DNA of 64,000 nt from Gautieria morchelliformis (lineage: Eukaryota; Basidiomycota; Agaricomycetes; Gomphales; Gomphaceae). The notes under the pieces are model-generated. The model was given only the letters and a program-made list of their open reading frames with translations. It was not told the DNA's origin and ran no database searches. Positions 21,246-32,415 of the stretch are shown one piece after another. Numbering within the stretch: the first letter of the stretch is position 1; each line of letters starts with the position of its first letter. The position numbers were made by a program, and so were the translations under genes. The stretch is from positions 20,886-84,885 of the forward strand of contig WHVA01000484.1 in NCBI GenBank assembly GCA_015179125.1. The letters are read 5' to 3'.

Positions 21246-21545
21246 ATGCGTGCCCATAGACATGACCCCGCCTCCAATGCACCCATCTGTATCAGCGTTC
21301 CCTATCGGTCGCTCGTAGAATTGCTGCGCATGGTCATGGCCCGCGACATTCCTCTTGTCTCTCTCATACCTGCATGCGCCTCAGTGGCGGAGGACGAGCA
21401 TGAAAACGACGAACCGTTGCGCTTGATTTCGAGAACCGTGGCCGCGATGGGATACCCTTGCGTTGTGCATGAGCTCAGCCAAGCCATCGAAGAGGTGCAC
21501 GTCATTCAAGCACCAGACCACCTCAAAGGCGTACTCATGGGTTAA
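21246..21545 (+). CDS. Hypothetical 99-residue ORF
   Basis: ATG 21246 to TAA 21543-21545. The protein is acidic in its middle (AEDEHENDEP) and has no motif I recognise. It shows no relation to the cassette copies. It may be part of a larger spliced gene or a remnant; its reality rests only on an open frame with reasonable composition. Confidence 0.3.
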   Translation: MRAHRHDPASNAPICISVPYRSLVELLRMVMARDIPLVSLIPACASVAEDEHENDEPLRLISRTVAAMGYPCVVHELSQAIEEVHVIQAPDHLKGVLMG

Positions 21546-21989
21546 CCGTGGGTGAGCATCTTCGTCGCCCGGAGCTGGTTGATTTTCATTGCTACAGTCG
21601 ACTCTGTCTTAACCCATACCTGTGACAACCCATACCTGTGGTAACGTTTCGGCATCCACCGATTTGGTTACCATGAAAAACCAGGAAAACCCCATAATTC
21701 TCCAATACCCCATAACCCATAGTAGATAGGGTCATCAAAAATTTGTCAATATAAGACAGATTTTCATCGGTATTCATGCCTAGAATATAGAAAATAAGTC
21801 AAATATTTGCTGCATTGGCAATTCTGTGTTGGTCATGAGGACCCAAATAAGGCAATGGCCGCAGCACTTACTGTGTAGTACTGCCAACTGTTCACTACCA
21901 ACTTATCTTGTAGTTTAAATAGTGTAGCTTGAAGTACCCTACAGCTTAACAGCTAGCATCTCCTGCTGTCTTCTTCTGAATGCTAAAAC
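21546..21989. other. Unassigned segment before 7TM copy 3
   Basis: A/T-richer DNA without a supported gene. It contains an imperfect CCCATA repeat near 21690-21720. Homology to the 7TM copies starts only near 21990, in the extracellular exon, so the signal-peptide exon of copy 3 is missing. Confidence 0.4.
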
Positions 21990-23361
21990 CCTTGTCTGCC
22001 GGACAATGGAGAGCTGGCATGTGACCGTGGCTACTGCTCAAACAATGACATCCTGGATTGTGCAATTGTGCGATTGTGTTGGGGTCCTCTGCCCCGGCCA
22101 GTCAGGCATATGCCCAATATAGCATAAACTGTAACCTTTTCAGTTGGTTTTACCACTGCAGAAGCATCTGACATTGGGTTGTACTAGACCAAATAGCCCT
22201 GTGCAATTTTGATGGCCACAGTGCTATCAATGTGCAACTCCTCCTCATGCAGAATGCCTCGGATATCCTTGTCCATCCCCTGCAGTGTGCGGGTTGGCAG
22301 GCGGTGGTATCAGCAGCGTGGGGGGAGCTATTTTGCCCTCTTCATCTGCTTAGTCTGTATCTTTTGCAGAGCTGAGGCAACAGCAGGCCATATATTGTGC
22401 ACTGCAGATAATCGGCGGTCACATTGGACTTCCTATCCTCCTCCTTTTCTCTATCTTTTCAAAAATGGCTCAACGGGATCTTACATTTCTTAACTTTTGC
22501 TTCACGTGGATATTTTCCAGCATAACCTTCTCTCTCGGGTGAGTCAAATGTTTGTCATATTTTGGGTCTCATCACCTCACTACGGGATACGGCAGACTAT
22601 ACCCTTTGGGACCAGCAAGGGCATTTAGAATCACTAGACCATCCATTCACTCCGACCAGGAGTGCTTGAACCAGGCAGCACTTGTCTCCGGAGCTCAGGC
22701 AATGACAGATACAGCCATGTGTGCCTTGATTGTTCAGGTAGCTGTGTTCTTCCATCGCCATGACGAGTACACAATTCAGACACACCTAGCTTTGGTTTGA
22801 TTTCAGAGCTGCTATTCATGGGCCTCGTAGTCCCAGACAAATTCGATGGACGAGAGCTACGGTAGATTTCATTTGTGATCGCCTGTCATTGGTATTTATG
22901 AAACATTTCTTCGCTGCAGCAACTTCTAGCAGCGCCTTACATGGCTCTACTGGCGTTCTCATTGCCGGCTCTCGGCGCTAGTGTTAACTTCGTCAGACAT
23001 CACTGCTTCTACAGCTAAGCCTCCTCTGATTTTAAGTCTATTTCAGGGAGCTGCAAGATTAACTGCCGCTCAGGCAAGATTTTATTGTCTGTTATTTGAT
23101 GAGTGAGCACTTTCAGTTTCCATGCCTTCATCTAGACTTTCCGAACCGACTACAACCACAGGCCTTTCTATCCTCACACCTTGTGAGTACTTTTCATGCC
23201 TTCATCTAAACTTTGTAAACCAACTACAACCTCCACAGCGTTATCTCCCAGTACACGGTATTGCTTGCCATCTTGTTTGTCACTCTCATATTTGATGGTA
23301 AGTTCATTGTCCCTCAATGTGTTGCCATTAATCTGTTTCAAAGCATGCATAATCCATATTC

Positions 23362-23469
23362 TGTTGATGTGCTGTGGAGGCGACGCGTCATCGTATGAGT
23401 TCTGTATTATGTAACATATATACAGTTCCATCGGCCTTGCCTATCACCATCTGCGTCTGTGTTCTAACA
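23362..23469 (+). repeat. 5' LTR of the gag-only element
   Basis: 108 bp, TG...CA ends. It differs from the 3' LTR by GACGCG versus GACGCA only. Confidence 0.92.
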
Positions 23470-23484
23470 GGTTATGGGCCCCGC
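23470..23484 (+). promoter_or_regulatory. Primer-binding site, initiator tRNA-Met anticodon arm type
   Basis: GGTTATGGGCCCCGC starts at the first base after the LTR. It is complementary to an initiator tRNA-Met anticodon stem-loop (GGGCCCATAACC-like), the half-tRNA priming known for Copia of Drosophila. The identical 15 bases form the primer site of the Copia element at 47164-47178. Confidence 0.8.
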
Positions 23485-23601
23485 CCTTGCCTAATCTGCG
23501 CCTCTCTGTGTTAATCTGCGTTAATCTGTGTTAATCTGTGCACACGTCTGTGCCAGTATCTGTGTTTTCCCAATATCTCTAAATTCCCTTTTCCAACAAC
23601 C

Positions 23602-24669
23602 ATGAATTCCATCCATAACTTAATCTCAGGCATTGCCAAACTCACACGTTCACCGCCAAATTGGTCAACATGGTGAAAGGACGCCGATGTCATCCTCGAG
23701 ACGGAGGACCTTTTTGGGATGGTTGATGGCAGTACTACTCAACCTGCGGACTCCGCCCAACTACTATTATGGCAGAAACGAAACAAACGCGCTTACGCTA
23801 TCATCTATCTTCTCGTCAATCCTGACGAACGACACATCATCACACAGGTTTCTTTCGGTTCAGAAGCCTGGTCCCTGTTGAAGGAAGAATTTGAAAAGGA
23901 CGTCACATCGAACCATCTCAATCTGCGCAGCAATTTCTACAATGTAACTCATGACCCGTCAAAACCAGTTACTGAGTTTATCAACACTATTCAATCCATC
24001 TCCCATCAACTTGCTGCTATAAAACACCCCCTTCACGAGACAGAAATCACCGACATGGTTCTCCTCCGCCTCCACGAATCCTTCGCCCCCATACGATCGG
24101 CACTTATCACGCGTAAAGAAGAGCTGAAGCTAAATGAAATCATAGCTTCTCTTAAGGAACACGAAGCCCACATGGTAATGACAAGTTACTTACCTAACGG
24201 AACCAGTGGGAGCGACGAAACCAACGGCGAATGACTATATTTCGCAGGGACACAGCGGAAGCAAGGGGGGATAAGGAAGTCAGCATCGAAGGGCACAGAA
24301 ATTGACTGGGGGAACTCACAAGGTCGAGATGGTGTATGCTTCCGTTGCGGGCGTGCCGGCCACATCGCAGCAAAATGCATCGCGGACATGCCGCAAGATG
24401 TCAAGGATAACATCATATCAGGCGCTATGTTTGCGAAGGAAAATGAAGGAAACCCTACCAATGATGCAACCGAAGTAGCTGCGTTCGCCAGGGACAATCC
24501 GCGTATGTTTGCACTTATGGCAAACGCACTCGGACCTGCTCAGAATGTTACGGAATATGCTCATCTCACAAATACCGTATCATTTTCATCTACTAATCCG
24601 GACACTCAGTGGGAGCAAAGCCCAACGGATATTGAAGATCCTGCTTCCAGTGGCCCAATCCTCCTCTGA
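23602..24669 (+). pseudogene. Copia-type gag with zinc knuckle, two in-frame TGA stops
   Basis: Capsid-like gag of a Copia-superfamily element. One frame runs from ATG 23602 to TGA 24667-24669 (355 codons) apart from TGA at 23674-23676 and TGA at 24232-24234. It contains a UBN2-type gag domain (LLVNPDERHIITQ, FEKDVTSNHLNLRSNFYN, and MVLLRLHESF near the end) and a CCHC knuckle CFRCGRAGHIAAKC at about 24337-24378. The first stop follows TGG in NWSTW; the second lies at NGE*LYF, compatible with CGA to TGA. The frame is otherwise clean. The stops may have been carried by the source copy, which would fit mobilisation in trans. Confidence 0.85.
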
Positions 24670-24687
24670 GCCTCCACAGAGTGGGAG

Positions 24688-24795
24688 TGTTGATGTGCTG
24701 TGGAGGCGACGCATCATCGTATGAGTTCTGTATTATGTAACATATATACAGTTCCATCGGCCTTGCCTATCACCATCTGCGTCTGTGTTCTAACA
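24688..24795 (+). repeat. 3' LTR of the gag-only element
   Basis: 108 bp, preceded by purine-rich AGTGGGAG and followed by the TATTC duplication. Confidence 0.92.
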
Positions 24796-25259
24796 TATTC
24801 TGTACCGCCGTTGGCGGTTTTTTCAATGGACTGGAGGGACGGCACTTGGAGTGCCACTCTCTGTTGCCTTTCGTGTCGTCATCTTTTGCGCGTATCACCT
24901 TGTGGTCGCTGTGTATGTTCCCTTTCCCCATATGCTGTCTCTGTGTCATGTTTCTGATCCTTTGCATGGATATCCGCTTGGCTACATATGGACTTGCTGA
25001 CATGAAAGAGCTTATGTGGCATCTATGCTTAACGGCCAGGGAATCCCTGTCCTTAGTGGCCCTGATGCAGTTACCCTCCCGGAAACCGGTGTCTCTACTG
25101 GCCATAATGGACTTATTGTATTTCTTTTTGTCATCCCTGTATGGGCCGACATGCTGCAAGCTGGAAGTGCATTTTGGCCGCCCTCATGCTATAGTGACCG
25201 TATGAACACTCACAAGCTCTATCTGTCATAGCCCCTCTTGTTGCATTTCTTATCTTTGG

Positions 25260-25902
25260 AGGATGTTCACATTGACAACAATGTACATTCTTCTAGGATA
25301 TATGAGATATCTTTTAAAATATCAACCCTGACCAAATTCATAGTCCATCATTTTGAGCAACTTGTATATTGTGGATATCCTAAATTTTTTTGAATGTTCT
25401 GATATTTTAAAAATATGGTTGTATGTGCTAAAGCATGGGGTGTATTCAGATAACAGAGCAATTTCAGAGAGGATGTGGATGACTATATATTAAAAGTATA
25501 TATGACGCTTGTTACATGTATGATGATAGAATGTAGAGGCGAGTATGGACTATATGGGTACACATTAGAAGTATATATGAAACATGTTAGATGTACAATC
25601 ACAGAATATAGAAGCAAGTATGGACAATACCTGTACTATATTATTATATATGGTTGATAGATCTGATTAGAAGGTATGTTTAAAATAATATGCATGTATA
25701 GTACAAAGATATGCAACTATTGATGTTTAGACAATAGGGTATACAGCCTTTCCTGGGGGAGCAGCAGACTGTGAGAAAGAACTTTGGGGCTAGGATTAAG
25801 CATGCCTTACAGGTGCTGGCAACTGCCTCAATATTGATATATTTTATGAAATATAGATGAGCTAAGCTATATATACATATATATGACACTTATAAACATC
25901 CT
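25260..25902. mobile_element. MITE-like element in 7TM copy 3
   Basis: 643 bp of A/T-rich DNA starting AGGATGTT and ending AACATCCT (inverted). Flanking direct repeat CTTTGG occurs at 25254-25259 and 25904-25909. Comparison with copies 1, 2 and 4 shows the empty exon sequence across this site. The interior has two related direct repeats near 25480 and 25560. No coding capacity. Superfamily not determined. Confidence 0.75.
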
Positions 25903-26166
25903 CCTTTGGCACGAGCAAGGTGAGCGTTGTGTGTTGTAGTAATTCCCTAGCTGGAGCTGCTATCTTAGGAATTTCTTGACACCTTGACGTTTTGGAGATG
26001 GTTATTCTCGCTATTTCGATGTTCCGTCGCAGAAATTCTCCAGTTAAACGCAGAGCATCCAATGCGTGCGGAGAGGTTGTCGATCACGAAAGTGTGGTCT
26101 CCGGCGATAGCGCATTGGATATTAAGCAAGAAACGAAGAGTACCGATGGCTGTTTGCCCCTGTAGT

Positions 26167-27316
26167 TTTTCTTTTCAAATTGCTTTGACAGTTTGTTACG
26201 GTCATAATGTATTCTATCAGTTTAGTCTCATGTTGTTTGTTCATTATATATCTATGTCGCCGACTTCAGTGGCAACTTTTGGGTTGCATTGTCATGGTTT
26301 CATGACCTATGCAAGTTCTGGCCCACCGTGAGGGTTAGGGTCCTAGAGGAAGCAGTGAGCTTCTATTCAAGGTAGTTACCAGAGGATGGATGAGTCAAAA
26401 GAATAGCAGAGGAAGCATATACAAGACAATAATGTGATAATCAAATTCAATCAATAGAAATCATAAATATCTTGCCAAACACCAGGGAGAACGGCAGGCG
26501 GGTGTCACCTTTTAATGCTTCCCTGCTCGTCTGAGCATGACCAAGCATTGTATTGTATATGCGATAGCATTACTTGACTTTTTTCTGGCTGCCCACCATT
26601 TGCATCTGACTGAGTGCTGACTGAGTGTATGGAGGGAGAGCTGAAAGCGTGACAGACACGGATAGCGGGATGGCCACTGTTACACAGGTGCCCAGGACAT
26701 ATCTCAAAGGGCGGGTTGGGAAGGGCGTGATTCCCCGAGCTGGACTCTGTGCGAGCTGAGCGAGGGGGCTGAAGAACTCGAATCAAGGGGCGAAGTCATA
26801 GGCGTGAAAAAAGATGAGAGTGAAAACATGGTAAGGAAAGGACGGACTAGGCGGATGCAAAGGGAGCTGGACAGTTGCGACTGAAGGTGGCGAGTGCTAC
26901 AGTTATGCAGCCACTTGGGATTGGACCTAGTGCGAAATGGAGCGAGGGAATGGCAGAGCCAAGGGGGACCAGGCAGTAGAACAGTCTTGTGTGTGCGAAG
27001 TAGCTAGCCACTGACGGGATCCATTATGGGATATATCCGTGAGATTGTACTGCCTGTGGACAATGTATGTTCGATGGTGGATGAGAGGAACGAAGTCAGG
27101 CAGCTTAGGATCCGAGGATGTACACACGCAACAGCAGCAGCAGCGTGCAGACTAGGGAAATGCAGCACAGATGCTTCTATACACATGGTTTCCTTAAATG
27201 ACAAGTATTCCAGGTCAGGAAGTGGTTCAGGATTCATCAGAAAATTTGGCCCAAGCCGGTGCAGTCGCAGCATGGTAGTCCATCAATACGGGGATTTCTG
27301 CTGACTTAGTAATGTG
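26167..27316. other. Cassette spacer, copy 3
   Basis: Homologous to 3401-4578 and 32430-33540. Contains the 7TM 3' region and the block with GCAGCAGCAGCAGCG near 27130. No frame is conserved across copies. Confidence 0.5.
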
Positions 27317-27870
27317 TAGGGATGCACACCGTGCCGTACATCCATGGCTGTATGGTGCCATATTACGGCCATGGCACCCGTACCATCAAGGCTCGGTGTG
27401 CTGTGCCAACGGTACGGTATACAGTACGGTTTGACACCGTATATACCGTACAAATACGGCCGTGTATGGTATGTACGGTATGTATACGGCATGCATCGCT
27501 AAACGCCGAAAACGTGTTAGCCGAGCCAAAAACACAGCGCCTGATGGGCGCTACTGCTGGCACATACACATCAGGCATGCCTAATTAGTCTGCATAGGCT
27601 GACATAAAGCACAGCTACCTGTGTAGGCCGCATAGGCGAGCATACTAATATAATTCAACGTCATAGTCTACGCGGATCAGTCACTAACTGATCTTCCAAT
27701 AGCCCCACCGTATAATATTGCCATCAACCGTAATACGGCTGGTACGGTGCCATACCGTACCGTCAGAGGGGAGAGGTCTTGACCATACGGACGGCATACG
27801 ATCTGCCGTATCCGTCAACCCGCCGTACATTATACGGCCGTGGCCGTAATACGGACGGTGTGCATCCCTA
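27317..27870. mobile_element. hAT-like nonautonomous element (554 bp)
   Basis: Perfect 16-bp terminal inverted repeats TAGGGATGCACACCGT (27317-27332 and 27855-27870). TAATGTG flanks both sides (27310-27316; 27874-27880, with GAC between). Cassette copies 1 and 4 lack it. Subterminal DNA is packed with TACGG/CCGTA motifs in both orientations, as expected for transposase-binding arrays. No transposase is encoded. The TIR start and roughly 8-bp duplication point to hAT; the imprecise right flank lowers certainty. Confidence 0.75.
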
Positions 27871-27888
27871 GACTAATGTGCAATTGGC

Positions 27889-27956
27889 TGACGTCATGCG
27901 CCGGCACCGCACGCAGCATGGACAAGACAGCTGCTACTAGTTATATACTGACGTCA
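27889..27956. promoter_or_regulatory. Two TGACGTCA (CRE) sites and a TATA-like motif before SDR copy 3
   Basis: Perfect palindromes TGACGTCA at 27889-27896 and 27949-27956, with TTATATAC at 27941-27948, lie about 90-150 bp upstream of ATG 28043. Copy 4 keeps one at 33543-33550. They suggest control by an ATF/CREB-type bZIP factor; no direct evidence of binding. Confidence 0.5.
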
Positions 27957-28042
27957 GAACTTGTTCCGATCGATGGAAGATATAAGTCATCGCCGAGCGT
28001 ACAAATCCATAAATTAGCTAAGCTTAGGAAACTCCTCTGCGC

Positions 28043-29208
28043 ATGGCCAGTGCTACTACTGCTCGTCGCTCCGTCTTTGTCGTCGCAGGTGTCGGAAACG
28101 GAACCGGAACTGGTGTAGCAACTGCGTGAGTCCCATGTCACCTTGACAGCTGTCTCGGAGTATGCTGATTCTGAAGAAACCTTGTGGCAGCCGTGTCCCC
28201 GGGTGCTGGTGAGTTGGCTGGCCGCACGCGCCACTCCATTATTCTTAGGACAAGCATCAACAGGGTACCATGTCGCGCTCATTGCACGTAACCCAGAGCA
28301 CTTAAAGAAGACTGCCGGAGAACTCAAGTCAACGGGTTGTGAGGCGAGTGGAAAAACTACTGAAGTAGTCGTCTGGCCGTGCTCATGTGATGAAAGCTGC
28401 TGGGTTTCCCGTCAAAGTATACACGCACGATGGGCTGCATAGCGTGTTTGATGCAATCAAGAAACATTTGCCTGGCGCTGATATACGCGTCGGCCTTTTC
28501 AACGCGGCATCAGGCGTTTGGAAAGGCTTCTTGGAGATTACACCCGAAGAAATCCAGGAGGCAGTCAATGTGAACGTCGTCGGTGCTTTTGCTTTCGCAA
28601 GGGAGACCATTTTGGCTATCAAGGACTTGGCGTGAGTGATTATGGATTATTCCCTAGTACATACTTCTCATTTCTCACCTGTAAACAGACTCACATCGGC
28701 TGGAAAGCGAGGCACGCTCCTTTTCACGGGTGCGACTGCTGCACTTAGAGGGAACAAGCAAGTTCCGCCTTCGCCACGAGCAAGTTCGGCATTCGTGCTC
28801 TGTCCCAGAGCTTGAACAAAGAATTCGGGAAACAGGATATCCATGTATCCTGATTCTGTTTACTCAGCTTGTATCATCTCTGAGCTTTGTCATTTTTTTA
28901 GGTCGCCCATCCTGTAATCGATGGCCAGATATTTACTGACATGCTTAAAGCACGTTCTGATGAGGCTTGGGCCCAAGACGAAGCAGTAAGGCTAAACCCC
29001 AGCAGCATTGCCAATGTAATTATTCCACCCACTTCTCAATCTGGATGTTTCCTCACCATGAAGGTCCGGCAGGCCTATCTCTATCTCGCGAATCAGGATC
29101 GCTCTGCATGGACATGGGAACTTGACTGTAAGTTCTTTGCAATCGCGTTGAGGGCGTTTCTGTGGATGAACCAAATTTTCAGTGCGTCCTGCTCACGAGA
29201 ACTGGTAA
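28043..29208 (+). pseudogene. Short-chain dehydrogenase/reductase, cassette copy 3
   Basis: Close paralogue of 6248-7420. Exon 1 (28043-28125) encodes VAGVGNGTGTG. Exon 2 is two nucleotides shorter than in copy 4, and the region around 28755 (GGGAACAAGCAAGTTCC) lost bases, so the TGATAA to FAASK exon is also frameshifted. The GLFNAASGVWKGF, NVNVVGAFAF and WTWELD segments are well preserved. C-terminal exon LRPAHEN-like ends TGGTAA at 29206-29208. Two independent frame breaks argue for a pseudogene. Confidence 0.65.
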
Positions 29209-29719
29209 AATCTCTGATTTTGTGACTCACTGTACACTACGAAAATCAATGACTTGAGAATTCAGCTTACATATCAATAATTTAGACAACTTATGTCTCC
29301 TTTGCATTCACTCAGGACGTGTAAGGAACCACCTCAAGGCTAAACGAATTAACCTAACAAGTCAGGTAGTTGTGAGGGGTCGAAGACCCAGCAGAGGAAG
29401 GTGCGACTCATTTGTGTCCACGGCAAAAGTCTGCTATGAACTAGTAACTCAACGCGACAACTCACCTCCAGAATTTGGGCACCATGCATGCATCTGCCTA
29501 GTAGTGTTCGAGAACTTCCCAGGCGGAAACCTGTCAACGACTTCTAAGATCCAATACTGTTTGATAGATCCGAAGCGAACAACTGGAGAACCACCCTTCG
29601 AATGTGGCCGCAAAATCTGGAAGAATATAGGCCTTCTTCAGCGGATCATGCGAACCATAACTAGATGGCAGATGCACTCTTCGCTGATGACGTCGATTGG
29701 TGTGAATGAGAAATGACAC
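29209..29719. other. Cassette tail, copy 3, with empty site for the LTR/Helitron nest
   Basis: Homologous to 7421-7882. It ends GACACTGTAATGGCTTAC, the uninterrupted form of the site that is split at 7882/14542 in copy 1. Cassette copy 4 follows directly, so copies 3 and 4 are in head-to-tail order. Confidence 0.6.
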
Positions 29720-30102
29720 TGTAATGGCTTACAGTATATAGAGACAATGCTGAATTGTTGTGCCATAGGTCGCGTACCACACCGATTGCACTGCTAACGT
29801 CGACAGGACAATATCGACAGTACACCAAGCCAGAACCTGGTGATAAACGCCCGTTTCCAGGGAGGTGGCACCGGATGGGAGCCGCTATAGATGTGGAGCG
29901 GTTGGTATATATAGACTGTGTATGCCCTCAGTTCCTCCTCAGCCTCGCTTGCCCTAACCGCGGCCTGCGGGGTCATTTTGGTGGACTTCTTGGGGTTCGT
30001 GGACCGCACCCTTATAACCGAGCGGGCCAGTCTACTAAATTCAGCTACTAGGGCGGAGTCAACCACAGGTTCTGTTAGGAATCTTTCTCAGTCCTCGCGA
30101 CA

Positions 30103-32415
30103 ATGCGCGGGATTGCTCTGAGTCTACTCTTCATCTCTGCTGCCGCATGTTCTAGCAGTAAGCATAATATTTTCGATCTTGCGCGGAGCCGGGAGAACTT
30201 ATGTCTCCGTGCAGTCGATGTATTTTACCGTGAAATTCCATCGCCGGCCCTTCCTGCCACCATTCCATTGTCGGCCCCTCTTCCCAATGGGACAATGGAG
30301 ACACAGGTGAACTGTTCAGTCACTATGGAAGTTCAACTGAAGATAGGAGCTGGCACTGGCGAAGTGTCACAGTCTGCCGGCATGTGTCGGCGTCCGTGGC
30401 TGTTGCTCAACCAATAGAATCCTGGATTTTGCGATGGTGGAATTGTCATGCGGCGTGGCCTTTTCTGACTCCGACCAGGCATATGCCCAATATGACATAA
30501 ACCGTAACCTTGTCAGTTGGCTTTACCTGCAGAAGCATCTGACATTTGGCTGTACTAGACCAAATAGCCTTGTGCAATTTTGATGGCCACGGTGCTGACA
30601 GCGTGCAACTCTTGCTCACACCGAATGCCGCCGCTCTCCTGGACCGTATGAATCGACCAGATGAACGTGTGTGAAACTCATCAACTTCCTTGCTGTCCTC
30701 TTCATCTCCTTAGTCCCGATCTTTTGCAGAGCTGAGGCAACAGCAGGCCATATACCGTGCGCTACAGATGATCGGCGGTCACATTGGACTTCCCACCCTC
30801 CTGCTTTTCTCTATCTTTTCTAAAACGACGCAACGTGATCTGACATTTATCAACTTTTGCTTCACGTGGATATTTTCCAGCATAACCTTCTCTCTCGGGT
30901 GAGTCAACTGCTTGTCGTATTTCGGGTCACATCATTTCACTATGGGATACGGCAGACTATACCGTTTGGGACCAGCAAGTCGATTTTTTGGAGTCACTCT
31001 TCCATTCATTCACTCCGACCAGGAGTGCTTGAACCAGGCAGCACTTGTCTCCGGAGCTCAGGCAATGACAGATACAGCCATGTGTGCATTGATTGTTCAG
31101 GTAGCTGTGTTCTTCTATCGTCATGACGAGTACACAATCCAGACACGCGTAGCTTTGGTTTGATTTCAGAGCTGCTATTCATGGGCCTCCTAGTCCCAGA
31201 CAAATTCGATGGACGAGAGCTACGGTAAATCTCATTCATCATCACGTGTCATTGGTATTTATGAGACCTTTCTTGACTACAACAGCTTCTAGCAGCGCCT
31301 TACATGGCCCTACTGGCGTTCTCATTGCCGGCTCTCGGCGCTAGTATTAACTTCGTCAGCCCTCACTGCTTCTACGGCTAAGCCTCTTCTGATTTTGAAT
31401 ATATTTTCAGGTTCAATCTGGATTAATGGTCTCTCAGATGAGTTTTTATTGTATGTTATTTAATAATAACACCTTGTGAGCACTTTCCATGCCTTCATGT
31501 AGACTTTGCAAACCATGACCTCCACAGCCTTATCTCCCAGTACACAGTATTGCTTGCCATCTTGATTGTCACTCTCATATTTGATGGTAAGTTGACCCTC
31601 ACCGTGTTGCTTCCCTAATCTGTTTCAAAGCATGCATAATCCACATTCTGTACCGCCGTTGGCGGTTTTTTCAGCGGACTGGCGGGAAGGCACTTGGAGT
31701 AGCACACTCTGTTGCCTTTCGTGTCGTCATCTTTTGCGTGTATCGCATTGTGGTTGCTGTGTATGTTCTCTTTCCCCATATGCCATCTCTGTGTCATGTG
31801 TCTGATCATTTGCATGGATATCCACTTGGCTACATATGGGCTTGCCAACATGAAAGAGCTTATGTTGCAACTATGCTTAACACCCAGGGAATCACTGTCC
31901 TTAGTGGTAATAGACCTGATGGGGTTCCCACCCAGGGAATCACTGTCCTTCGTCAGCCTAGTGGATCCGAACCAATTATCACCCGGGAAATCAGTGTCCT
32001 TGCTGGCCCCAATGCTTCTTCTTTAATCCCTGTATGGGTCGACATGCTGCAGGCCGGAAGTGCGTTTTGTCCGCCCTCATGCTATAGTGACCGTACTAGT
32101 ACTCACGAGCTCCAACTGTTATAGCCCCTCTCGTTGCATTTCTTATCTTTGGCACGAGCAAGGTGAGCATTTTTGTTGTAGTAATTCCGTAGCTGGAGCT
32201 GCCTATCTCAGGAATTTCTTGACGCCTTGATGTTTTGGAGATGGTTCAACCCCATTCTCACTACTTCGATGTGCTGTCGCAGAAGGTCTCCAGTCACACC
32301 ACGGGAATCCAATGCGGGGGGAGAGGTTGTCGATTATGAGAGTGTGGTCTCCGGTGACAGCGTATTGGATATTAGGCAAGAAACGAAGGGTACCGATGGG
32401 TCTTTGGCCCTGTAG
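30103..32415 (+). CDS. 7TM receptor-like protein, cassette copy 4 (best-preserved 3' half)
   Basis: Exon 1 (30103-30157) encodes a signal peptide, MRGIALSLLFISAAACSS; after a 57-nt intron, exon 2 (from 30215) encodes an extracellular segment with PNGTMETQVNCSVT, including N-glycosylation sequons. Helix exons follow: GGHIGLPTLLLFSIF / FINFCFTWIFSS (ends at GTGAGTC), spliced to LYRLGP...QECLNQAALVSGAQ, and PYMALLAFSLPALGA. From TM5 (SQYTVLLAILIVTLIFD) the frame can be followed through the introns to the stop: CIIHILYRRWRFFQRTG, FRVVIFCVYRIVVAV, an expanded TM6-TM7 loop (48 residues, three TQGITVL-like repeats), IPVWVDMLQAG, PLVAFLIFGTSK, EFLDALMFWRWFNP and a hydrophilic tail ending TAG 32413-32415. 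The N-terminal half near 30390-30660 is not resolved. The SDR at 33646 follows. Confidence 0.55.

Larger units (their letters stand above)
23362..24795 (+). mobile_element. Small LTR element carrying only gag (TR-GAG type)
   Basis: A 1434-bp element with 108-bp LTRs (23362-23469 and 24688-24795; TGTTGATGTG to TTCTAACA) that differ at one position. It is flanked by perfect 5-bp duplications TATTC (23357-23361, 24796-24800). A primer-binding site directly follows the 5' LTR, and a purine tract GTGGGAG precedes the 3' LTR. The interior encodes only a Copia-type gag, with no protease, integrase or polymerase. Near-identical LTRs imply recent insertion, so enzymes must come from a full Copia element. 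Confidence 0.92.
21990..26166 (+). pseudogene. 7TM receptor-like protein, cassette copy 3 (5'-truncated, interrupted)
   Basis: Starts within the extracellular exon (GCTCAAACAATGACATCC near 22045), lacking signal peptide and start codon. Helix exons GGHIGLPILLLFSIFSK, NFCFTWIFSSITFSLG, QECLNQAALVSGAQ and VTLIFD are recognisable. It is interrupted twice: by the gag-only LTR element (23362-24795) between CATAATCCATATTC and TATTCTGTACCG, exactly within the TM5/TM6 exon, and by a MITE (25260-25902) inside TTTGG|CACGAGCAAG of the TM7 exon. The last exon has lost about ten bases after TTTTGGAGATGG, shifting the frame. The TM6-TM7 loop is 33 residues and open. It cannot give a normal product. Confidence 0.8.
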
